A stretch of DNA of 64,000 bases, from the NCBI GenBank assembly GCA_030015575.1, contig CM057344.1:594898410-594962409 (forward strand), read 5' to 3'. The notes under the pieces were generated by a model that saw only the letters and a program-made list of their open reading frames with translations, searched no databases and was not told the DNA's origin. The first letter of the stretch is position 1. Each line of letters starts with the position of its first letter. Positions 1 through 10,194 of the stretch are shown one piece after another. Position numbers and translations under genes: made by a program. The DNA is from Agapanthus africanus. Its lineage: Eukaryota; Streptophyta; Magnoliopsida; Asparagales; Amaryllidaceae.

Positions 1-1602
1 GGACGGATAAAACCAAATAGCATCTGCCCCGAATCTCAGGCAAGACGTCTCTGTCGCGCCGTGATTCGGAGGGGAACACAAGGTATTTTAGTGTAAAACT
101 TGTCTTGTATTGATACTTGATAGTATTTTAGTGAAACTTACCATTCTTTTATTTTTAGGAAAACATGGAATTTTATTATAACTTGAAAATATATGGTTTG
201 ATAATATTTATATAATATTAAAAATTAATTTTATTATTAATTAGAAAATCTCATTTTTCTTACAAATCGTATTAAAAATCTTTCGAGACCGAATGATCCG
301 TAAGGAGGTCTACATCTCGCTCTACTAACCCGAGGATGTGTGATAATCCGCACCATCCAATAACGGGTTCCCCAAAATGGGTTATAGAGGTATAATCGCA
401 AAGAATTTAATAATACAATTAAAAAGAAAACCGGGTTTTTATAGTCGATGGTATTTTAATGAAATATTGTATTTGCCACAAAAATATGTTTCCAAGAGTA
501 TCGTGCTATGTAAAAATGTGTATATGTGAGGGGTAGGTCATTACCCCATGAAGTTTTCTAGAGGTATGATTAAGCAAAATAATAAAATATTGTAGATACA
601 AAGTTCATGGTATTTAAATGTAAAACTCAATTTAAAGTTATTTAACATGATTATTTAGGGTGAAAGTTGTTTCTAATTATTATTTTTATGGTTATAAACA
701 TATGTTAAGAATATAGATGAGCAATGATTAAGATAAAGTGTGATTTCAAGATTTTAGAATCAAAAATCGATGTTGACTCCACTTACCGACATATTTTGAA
801 AAAGAAAACTTTTTATGTAGAAAAAGAAGAATAAGGTGGGACTTACTAGCTAGAAGGGTAGGAAAGAGGTAGAAGAAGATAGCTTAATCGTTGCAGCGTC
901 ACGGGATCGCCGTAACTTGCTCGATTCCTCATCGGAAGTTGTTCTTGGGCTAACTCTACTTCTACTCCACTTGTACTTTGAAAAATTTGATAATTTTGGC
1001 TAGAGATTTCAGAATAAGAAAAGGCTAGGGTATGGGGTTGTATTTATAATGTGGAATTAGGATTTTGGAATTGAAAGAATTAATTAAAATGCATTTAAAT
1101 TGCATTTAAAGGTGAAATTGAAGTCTCTGTTTAAATTCAGAGAAATCAAACAGTGCAGGGGTAATGGGGGTAGGCCAAGGGTTTTGTGTGCAGAGCACGG
1201 GGGCTTTTCACCTACGGATGACCGTCGGCGCCGGCCCATGGAATGATCTCGCCGGTCCAATTGTAGAGGGGTGCCAGTGGATTCTCGCCACGTGTCCATG
1301 CTGGTATTAACTATAATTTGCACATGTTTGTTTTCTTCAGACTTTTCATTTTATATGCATTGCACGTGTAAACTTTTGGGCTTCCAAAATGTTTAAAAGA
1401 AAAATCAGAAAAAATATAATGTGCCTGAGGGGATTCGAACAAAGGGGCTATGTCACAGCAGTGCAAGGCTTTACCAATGAGCTACAAGTTGTTTCTTGTT
1501 GTTTTTAAACAAGAATAACTTTTAAATTGTGCTTAAGCTTGCAAACTCCTTTCTGTACATTAAGAAGAAAAAATTCTGTACAGAAAATTCAGTGTCGTTA
1601 CA
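1..1602 (-). mobile_element. LTR of large retrotransposon family L, copy 1 (cut by window start)
   Basis: Read on the minus strand this begins at 1602 with TGTAACGACACT, an LTR-like terminus, and runs off the left window edge. It matches, in reverse complement, the sequence split around E2 (34455-34906 and 44822-46150) and, in the same orientation, 51468-53520. Shared landmarks are a tRNA-like block (1421-1490), a GATAATCCGCACC palindrome (335-357) and a TACCCC block near 540. There is no credible ORF. Ty3/gypsy is the likeliest class from the terminus, but no PBS or PPT is visible, so the LTR status is an inference. Confidence 0.6.
1421..1490 (-). other. tRNA-like block (A-box/B-box) inside family L LTR
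   Basis: On the minus strand the block has TAGCTCATTGGTAAAGC, like a tRNA D arm and pol III A box. About 33 nt later comes GTTCGAATCCC, like a T arm and B box. The acceptor and anticodon stems do not pair convincingly, so this is not a functional tRNA gene. The same block occurs at the same place in both other L copies. It may be a captured tRNA or SINE fragment fixed in the family. Confidence 0.5.
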
Positions 1603-1764
1603 ATATGCATATATTCCCCCAATTATATTAATTATAAATTAAGAAATATATGACAAAATCCTTTTACAAATAAACCCATATGTATTCTTAAATTACAAAT
1701 AACACATTTTAGTAATTAATAATAGTAGGGAAAATGACCCTACAAATGTGCAATAAATATGACT

Positions 1765-2732
1765 GATCAGCTGCCCTATTGAACGAAAGGAAGGTCGACA
1801 AGCAAACTCATTCGTATCCTTACTGAGTCTGAAAGTGACAGTCTCCATACATTCTGGTCTCTTCGTCTAAGAGTATCGCATATCGAGTCTAGGAAGTGGA
1901 AAACGTCAGACCACTAATAACCTGAAAAGTCATGTCAATGTGGTTCAAAAGCATCCCGAGAAACTATTGATCTCACAATCAGTAAATCCCAACTGCCTTA
2001 GCCAATGTCTTATGGTGATGACCAATCGAACACTACGCGACATCGACTCCTTATACCGGGAGAGACGAATCCCTTCTATCGCTCACTGCCCCTATGTGCT
2101 TCGGGACTATACCCAACTAAAACCTATTTGCACGACTCTTTAAAGCCGTGGTACGATAGTAATCTAAGTATAGTGGGAACACACTCGGGACGAATGTCGA
2201 TGTCAGGTCTAAAAACTAACATGTACCTGTGTCACTTGAGAACTGCTATCTGACGATAGGTATATTACCATCTAGAAGTTCTCGGCGAGTCCGTCCAGTG
2301 TAACTCATAACCTAATGAGCACATGTATACTATCTTTGGTGTCGTACACCAATGGTTGTGGGACAGGCCGCCTTCCTTCATAGGAATAAGAAACGTATAC
2401 ACTAGACTACTCCGGAGTATCAATGCCCTGTCTCGAAACTCCAACGACCAGGGACACTTTTAAGGATGTGCTTATAGACTACCTAGACCCCACCTGTATG
2501 ATTGCCATCACAACTCTAGTAGTCAAGCAAAGATCTTACGAACTTTACCAACATGTATTCGAGATACGTAATATAAATTGAATATAGACACATGTTGAGG
2601 TAAAGACAAACCAGATAGCATACTATCATATCGAGCAAGACTGTCCTGTACATATATATATGCCAAACATCCATATGTAATATACAATCCTGTATTATAC
2701 AATAATGGCCTCTAGAGCATATACATCCAACA
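1765..2732 (-). mobile_element. Truncated copia family E LTR (E0)
   Basis: Read on the minus strand it begins at 2732 with TGTTGG, followed by the TATGC..CTAGAGGCC block that opens the E3 LTRs (54348, 62502). The alignment to the E1-E4 LTRs continues to about 1765, inside the segment CGACCTTCC..CAATA, and then stops. About half of a ~2 kb LTR is present. The ORFs inside it are LTR shadows. Its TG end abuts the E1 5' LTR stub, so the junction is a truncation or rearrangement. The 1603-1764 stretch to its left is A+T-rich and featureless. Confidence 0.7.
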
Positions 2733-2818
2733 GTTTGTAGACCTGAGCTAACTATTATTTTTAAAATCTCATTTGTGCTTGTTCTAAAACCTAATAGAGT
2801 GCCCAAGATCTACCTACA
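2733..2818 (+). repeat. 5' LTR stub of E1
   Basis: Matches the end of the 3' LTR (about 10107-10194) nearly base for base, including the terminal CTACCTACA. The upstream 1.9 kb of the LTR is missing and replaced by E0 in opposite orientation. Confidence 0.85.
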
Positions 2819-2831
2819 TGGTATCAGAGCC
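2819..2831 (+). other. Primer-binding site of E1 (tRNA-iMet)
   Basis: TGGTATCAGAGCC directly follows the CA that ends the LTR. It is complementary to the 3' end of plant initiator-Met tRNA, the usual Ty1/copia primer. Confidence 0.9.
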
Positions 2832-5027
2832 AAACTAAAGATTTGAACTTGTTTGGATGACTTTAGAATTATCACAACCCATTTTAACCAAAACTTGTTT
2901 TGAAAATTTGCATGAAATGCTCTCATTTTCGCTTGTACCGGAGCTACAGGATAATTAATTTGGACCAAGATTTCTAGTAGGCTAATGATCACCCAAACCC
3001 ATCCTATTTATGCTCGGTTCTACCCCAAAACGGGGCCGAACCGAGGTCGATTCAACCCCGTATCGGGGGACGAATCAACCACTGAATCAGCCCCATTTCA
3101 GAGATGTTCCAGGGCCGATTCGGCCCCGATTCGGCCCGTGCTTCAGCCCCGTTTCCTCAAATAGTGTGGGGTTTTTGAAGGTTAACCGGGTTCGATTTCA
3201 TGCAAAAATGAGAGGGTTTTCATTGCCGGGGGCGCTTGAATTTCAATGTTTGGAAATTTCGAGTGACCACCACGCGAGTTTTGTGATTCTAGTTGTTATT
3301 TTTTTGGTTTCTTCTGCGACTGTGCATATCATAGCGCTTGGTAAAACGCCATCCTAATTGCTATATGTATCAATTAGAAGGGGTTACGAAATTGATACTC
3401 TCATTGATGTTCTGTGATGAATGTTTGGATTGGAATAATTATGGTTGTTGTGATGAATAGCCGGGGGTTTTGGTGAGATGAGAATTTTATATTTCATTTG
3501 TATATTCATATTTGGGGTGAGTGTCCAATATTGTGGCCATCGTTCCCGCATTTGTAATATTCTTTTATTGAGGGGCATTTCCGGGATAAGATTGCGTCGC
3601 CTTTGTATAATATAATTTCTTATTTCATGTATCTAGGATAGACCCGGGAGGAGTGCTCAAGTAGCCGGGATTTAGAATCCAACGGGTGTCCATCTCAAGG
3701 CGTTGAGATCGGGTCACCTAATTCTAGAATTAGCGGGACTACTTACCATGCTTGTAGGGGTCTAGGGCTAAGGTTTTGGCTATTCACATGACCGTGGAAT
3801 CCATGTTTCATGCATGGCTAAAATGAAACATGGAATTCGTAGTATACCCTCTATTTCATTATGTTTGCTTCTGCTGCTATGTTAATGCTATCATGCCTGA
3901 GTCGAATGTCAATATATATATTATATATATTAGATGTTGTATATGTTTTGCATCCGTGCTAGCCCTGCCCATGCACTGCCGTAAGTTAAGTAACCTTATG
4001 GTGAAGTCCCTGGACCCTGTGGCGGATGTGTATTCCATATACGTACATTCTATTTTCATTTCTTGTGGTGTGATAGGATTGATTGATGGGACTGCATTAT
4101 ATGTTTAATGCAAGAAAACAAACCTAAATTGATGTTTTCGGAACTAAATTTTGAAAAACTATAGGTGTGCTCTTTTACTTTGCATAATGGTATTCGGTCA
4201 TGAATATTCCGCACCTCATTCGACAAGGGAAGAGCCTTATTCCCTTCACAAGGAATTCGCTCTTAAACAAAAGTTTATGTGACTATAAACTACTTGGTTT
4301 TCTTCAGAACCACTCATTTTAAAAGACGGAGCCTAAACCACTCCTTTTCAAAACTACTCAGTTCCTTCAACGATATCAAGTTCATTATGTTAAAGGTTAT
4401 TCGCCAAAAAACCAGTCGTAGTCCTCCGTTATTTCAAATTATTAGTACTTAGTATTCGTGCTACATTTGTTGATTATTCGTCAAGGCGTAGTGTGCGGTA
4501 GCTAAGTAGTGATTTTCTGTCGCATTAGATGCGGATTGGTAGGACAGACGTATGACTTTGTTGATTATTCGTCAAGGGTCATGCGGATGGGTTTAATGCA
4601 ATTAAGATAATGACGGGTTGAACTTGACTAAGACTCTTTGATTTGTTGATCATTCGTCAAGGTCACTAGGGTCCTAGGGGTAAAAATCATATCGCGAGTT
4701 TCAAACATAAGAAAAACATGCTAAGTATGAGCTTATCTTCTGGAGTGTGGTAATCTTGGTAGGCTTCCGTCAAATTTATCACACAATGATAGTTGCATCC
4801 AAATTCCTATTGATGAGTAGGTAATACTCCTCGGGAGATTTTCACTTCACAATTAGCCAACATATTAGGTGTCTAGAAAGTGTTGACGAGATTACACCTT
4901 TACAGAAACATGGTTATTAAATTGGGTCCGTGCGAAAGCACGGGGACCTCCCTCAGAATACCGACACCGACCTGGCTGAACGGTTAGCAAACTTGTAAGG
5001 TGTAAATGATCCCGACTAGTTTTCCTT
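2832..5027 (+). other. Structured 5' leader of E1
   Basis: Non-coding region between PBS and gag, alignable with E2 37020-39300 and E3 56525-59291. It contains GC-rich hairpins at 3020-3150 (for example GGGCCG/CGGCCC). It then holds five stem-loops at positions shared with E2 and E3: SL1 3341-3387, SL2 3658-3744, SL3 3800-3834, SL4 3979-4001, SL5 4093-4112. A repeated phrase, TTGTTGAT..TTCGTCAAG, recurs near 4466, 4560 and 4641. The 115-codon ORF over 3010-3357 has no family resemblance and lies in the hairpin region, so it is not called as a gene. Confidence 0.7.
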
Positions 5028-8000
5028 TTAGGGTTTGAAGGAGAATTTTAGGAAATAGTGGGAGTTATCCTGATTAGATAAAGTGATTAACCAATCTAAT
5101 CTTGGTAGAGTGCACGCCGAGTGTTTCTTTTCTCTCTTTCTGGCAGGAACCATGACCCGTCTTAAACTAAAACTCAAAACCACATTAACCGAACTTTTTA
5201 CCTCCGGTTTTGGATTGTCACAAATCACGAAAAAGTCAAATATATCCATACCGCTCCTACTTCCCCTTTTCTTTTTCTCAAAACATACCGTATCACTATG
5301 AAGATCCACTTTATTTGGATAAAACCATCTCATATAGTTACATACAAACTCGAACAAAGTTATTTCAGTTCGAGGATGGCTACCGGTTCTGGAGAAATTA
5401 AACAGAATAATTCTGTTGTCTCTCCCCATTACCTTCTCTCAGGTTGCGCGAACTGCTTTTATTAGGAAGTACACCAGTTACGCTTGTTGGGTAGTCTTCT
5501 TCCAAATCTTAAGCCGGTGTCGAAAGGTAGGGAAGGAAAAAAACAACTAGCCTAAGTATGATGTACAGAAGGTAAGTTGCGGAGACAAATAAAGGGGTTA
5601 AAGTGAGGGTAAAGAAATTGCGATGACTATCATGCGTCTGGTATTAGAAGAGGCATTACAGGAATACTCAGTCACCCCCTCAACACATTCCAATGTTTCA
5701 GTTTTCCTGTGCAGTTGTAATTGAAATTGTTTCCCATTTATTCTGATTCCACGGTATGTATATACCGGTTTAGGATCTCATATCTGTAGGGCAATATAGA
5801 TGTTGAGAAGGAGTTGAGTATTGGGAATTAGGTGATTAAATCCTCAATGTCGCAATTCGTTGTAATTGGTGATATTGGGGAAATCGCCTGGGTTTTGCCT
5901 ATCGGCAAATATTTTGTTTTGAATATCCGTGGTTATATACTAATTTTAAATTAAAATATTTGTTTCTTTATTTCATAAAGTGAGATATGATTTTTTGAAA
6001 TTATGTCTAAAACATTTACCTTTGTCAGTTGATAATTAGGTAAGGTGTATTGAATAACGGTGTAATTCTTCTTAATCAAAACACAGTTTTCAACTTACGA
6101 CACACAGAGTTTGAGTTGGTAAACTCAGGGGACTTATACAAAGTAATGTATGTTGTCCAGTATCCATTTGGACAAGGGGCTGGTACTCGTACTATATTAC
6201 GTTTACTTATGACTTCTCTGGTTCTAAACACGTATTTCGTTGAAATGCAAGGTCCAAAATTTTGAGAAGTTCATAGGTACAAGAATAAAGTAGAGAACTA
6301 TACGTTGGAAGTATCAGGATTTTTCGATGCGATCGAAGATGTAGATACTTTTGCTAGGTATTCCGTAATAGTAATATTGAGAATTAGATTCTTTCTCAGA
6401 TTACTCATCCGTGGGTGCGCTCCTTGATGAGTAATACTATATGGCCTTTTTCCATTTGGGTAATATGCTATGGAAATAGTTGCATAACCAATTGGATATG
6501 GTTCTTTTTAAATTAGTGCATTTGTTTCTATAGTGGATATATAATGGATTCATATCTTAACGTTGTTAAGATATATGGAGGATTCTGGTTTATGCTTAAA
6601 ACCAGAATCCGGATAAACTCAAGATACGTTTCAGTAATGGCAGTTTGTGGGTTATCCCGGGCATAGACGAGGGTTTAACTTTCTGCCATTTACAAGATCA
6701 AAAGTTATTTTGTTCTTAACTCGCCACATTTTTAGTAAAATGGATTCTTTTCAAAAAACTTTAGTAAGAGTTTGGTAGAACTGGATGTAATTCGATAACC
6801 ACAAACGGTTACTGAAAATTTAATAAAACCTGATAATTCAATTAGATTCGACTATCAATTAGCCACTCCGCAAATTTAGAGGGTGATCTTAGCCACCCGG
6901 GTGGTACTTTGGTTTCCTCATAGACGGTAACAGGAAGGCTTGCATCATGAAAATGATGACCCTAGCTTACCACTGCTGATGTCCTTGACTATGAGATCTA
7001 GCAGGTGGATAACTATAACGTCATTCTAAATTGGATTTAGAAGTAAACGTGTATATGACTCTGTCAGAGGATTGATGTAGTCAGTAAGAGCAGTGGAAGC
7101 ATAGTGGGCAAGATACTTATGTCAATTAATAGACTAAAGTAGGCAGAGCGGAAATGGATCATCTATTTTTGGTGTGAAAGTCATGATGTTTGACTTTATC
7201 GGAACAGATGAACCTGGTAAGAAGGTAGTGTAGGGAGTACTGTCCTTGTATTTGGATGGCATACTCTTGATAGGATGTAGTGTTCCTATACTACGATTGG
7301 TTAACTGTGGTTGTCATAGGTGTTTCTCCACATAGAATTTGGATAAAATATCAGGGATTCTGGTGACAAGATCTATGGTTTTAGATCTGGATTTGGGAAA
7401 TGTCCCAATCTGGGTACTTTGACACTATTCTAAAGTGTTTTAGAATGGACGACTCCAGGCATGGTGGTGCACCCGCAGGTGATGGAGTCACCCTCTCTAA
7501 AGAGATGTCTTCTAGACTGATGAGGAGAGAAATTTGCATGAATGACATATCACTTGCTTAATCAATTGAGTCAATCATGAGATGTCAAGTACCAGACCAG
7601 ATATTGCTTTTGCACTAGCTGCGGTAAGCAGATATTAATCCAATCCTGAAGAAACAAAAGGAACCGGTTATGAACATAAGAGGATATTCTTGGTATATGG
7701 TAACGACGGCCTCCTACAGGAAGTGGTTATCGTTTCAGGCTTCCAAGGTGACCTGGATGACATAGTGGCTGTCAGAGTTATAAGTTTACCCTCTTCTGAG
7801 GGGCAGTATGTTGGACATGGATCCAAGCAGATACTGAGGTAGGCATGGCGTGGGATACTAATTGAATTCAGTAGAAAATACAGTTTAAGAACTTTGTTGG
7901 ATAAAAGTGTTCATTTATGAACTTGGTCCCATCAGGTATCCAGACAAGTTCTAAGACCGGTATCGCTCAATTCGGGAGATAGTAGTTCTCCGCGAAGTTG

Positions 8001-8183
8001 AGATATAGAGAGATAAAAATAGAAACATTGTAACGGATCCACTCACTGAAGCTATTTCTCGAACACGGATGCCTCACAAACACGGTTTGCGAAACTTATT
8101 AGTAAAGAAGTTGGGTATTCGGTAGCACACAGGATGTGGGTATGTGATACCACAATAATTAGCCTTAAGTGCAAGTGGGAGAT
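5028..8183 (+). pseudogene. Decayed copia gag-pol of E1
   Basis: Nucleotide alignment by eye to E3 shows residual gag start (near 5150, ATGACCCG), RT and RNase H blocks, and the end of pol (near 8041, matching the E3 stretch around 62401). The RT catalytic YVDD codons are destroyed by a 5-nt deletion near 7243, also present in E2. No reading frame is open for more than ~130 codons, and the short ones are in wrong frames. The segment ends in the PPT-like GCAAGTGGGAGAT (8171-8183). Confidence 0.7.
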
Positions 8184-10194
8184 TTTGGCTATAGTGCTCT
8201 CAAGGCAATTATTGTAATTGCAGGTAGGCAATTATTGTAATTGCGGGTAGGCGATTATGATAATTGAGGGAGGACCAATACGGGTAGAACGGTCTTATTC
8301 GAGATAATAGAATGCTGTCTGGTTTATTTTTATCATCATATACATGTGTTATGTGGTATTACAGATCACTCTTACATGTTGATAGATCCCATAGGATTCT
8401 TGCTTGACTACCAGGGTTATGATGATCATACAAGTGAGGCATGGGTCGTCCACAAGCAAATCCTTAAATATCCCTGTTCATGGGAGTATCGAGACTGGGT
8501 ATCGATATTCCATAGTAGACTAGTGTATATGTTTCTTGACCCCGACGAGGGGCGATGGCCGGTCTCACAGCTATTAGTGTCAGTCAGTCACCAAAGATTG
8601 TATACAGGTGCTCATTGGGTTATGAGTTACATTGGACGGACTCGCCGGGAACATACTCGATAGTATTATATATATCGTCAGGCAGCAGTTCTCTAGTGAT
8701 ATGAATACATGTTTGTCTGTCGATCTGAGATCGTCATTTGTCTTGTCCACTGTGCCTTGATTACTATCCTACCATGGCTCTACTGAGTTGTGCAAACAGG
8801 TTTCAATTGGGTACATTCCTGAGCCACATGGAGGCAGTGAGTTGAAAGGATCCGTCTCTCCCGGTATTGGGAGTTAATGCCGCGTTGTGCCCGGTTGGCT
8901 ATCACCATAAGTCTTTGGCCAGAGCGGATGAGATTTACTGATTGAGGATCAGTAGTTTCTTGGTTGGTGGTGGGCTTAATATCGGCACAACTTATCAAGT
9001 TATTAAGGGTCTGACATTTACAACCCCCTCGACCTGATATGCGATACTCTCAGACGAGCAGACCAGACTATACAGTGACTGTCACTTATAGGGTCCGTAG
9101 GGGTTTGGACGAGCTTGCTTGTCGACCTTCCTTTCTCTCAATACCTGGGTAGTTGTTACGTACAACTTGTGCCGCTGATGTGCTTGTTGTTAAACCCACT
9201 GCCAGCGTATTTTCGAGTCTTTAGAGTCCCACACAAAGAGTTTTCTGGCTTTAGCAAAACGATGTAGCAGCCGTACTCGGTACGTGCGATTGAAATGAGT
9301 TCATTGGATGGACCGACGGCAATCGGACATTTACAATACTAGCAGGTCTTTTAGAAAGACGGATATTAAATCAGTTGTGGATTTAATATATTTACAAATA
9401 CATGTATTGGATATATGTATTTACTAATATTGTGTCACTTCATACTTTATGTCACTCTTTATTAATTACAGGTAAATGAAATAATATATATATATATAAT
9501 TATATTATTCATTTTCGTTTATTGTTTTTCTTTTTGGTTCTCTTTAGTTATGGTGTGCCTTAAATGAGCACATGCTTGCCCACTTGTTTAGTGGTGACAA
9601 GTGAAGGGGAGAGGAAAGGGTGTATACATGGATTAAAGATGAAATCGTATGGTTAGGATTTTGTAGAGAATTTATTAAAAGGTTGCAACCATTTTCTAAA
9701 TGGTTAAGACTTAGGAATAATTATTCTCTGCTCTCTTCTCCTAGCTCCAACCCTCTTCTTCCTCCTCATTTTAACTAAGATAAACCATTAGGAAAATGAG
9801 AATATAAAGAGAGCAAAAGGGAAGTGAGGAAAATACATCATCTAGTTAGCTAGCCTAGCAGCCTGGTCATCTAGGTTACTTCACATTTGCATGAAGTTGA
9901 AGCCATAGTTAGGAGCTCTTAAGTGGATCCATCTTCGACAAAGGGAGGTCTTCATCAAGCTTGATCACTCTTCCAAGGAAGCTTAGCAAGGAGTCCAACA
10001 CATTTAGGATCAAATGAAGAGGCTATAAAGGTTGTATTGCGCTTTACCTTATATGGAAACTCCTATGATATCTTGTTGCTAGTTCAATTCTTTAGCTAAT
10101 GTTTCTAGTTTGTAGACTTGAGCTCACTACTATTTTTAAAATCTCATTTGTGCTTGTTCTAAAATCCTAGTAGAGCATCCAAGGTCTACCTACA
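8184..10194 (+). repeat. 3' LTR of E1
   Basis: Begins just after the PPT with a mutated TG (TTTGGCTATAG) and ends in CTACCTACA. It is homologous to the E2 and E3 LTRs through 9300. The region after the conserved GCAAAACG carries hairpin CGTAC-tcg-GTACG (9272-9284). A 10-bp hairpin follows, ATATTAAATC/GATTTAATAT (9363-9389). A TA run lies near 9486-9500. ORFs at 8346-8663 and 8780-8998 are chance frames in LTR sequence. Confidence 0.8.

Larger units (their letters stand above)
2733..10194 (+). mobile_element. Copia-type retrotransposon E1, 5' LTR truncated
   Basis: Order: 86-bp 5' LTR stub, tRNA-iMet primer site, ~2.2 kb structured leader, decayed gag-pol, PPT-like AAGTGGGAGAT, then a full 3' LTR of about 2.0 kb. 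The stub (2733-2818) matches the last ~86 bp of the 3' LTR, which defines the element. Its LTR starts and ends and its PPT resemble the Angela/Tork side of Ty1/copia; that placement is an inference. No ORF of useful length survives. The 3' end abuts a broken integrase of G1 at 10195, so E1 (or a rearrangement with it) truncated G1. No TSD can be read because the left end is lost. Confidence 0.8.

Noticed and set aside
1421..1490. Functional tRNA gene
   Set aside because: Acceptor and anticodon stems do not pair, and it is embedded in a repeated LTR.
3010..3357. 115-codon ORF in the E1 leader
   Set aside because: GC-rich hairpin region of the leader; the homologous stretches of E2 and E3 are not open in this frame.
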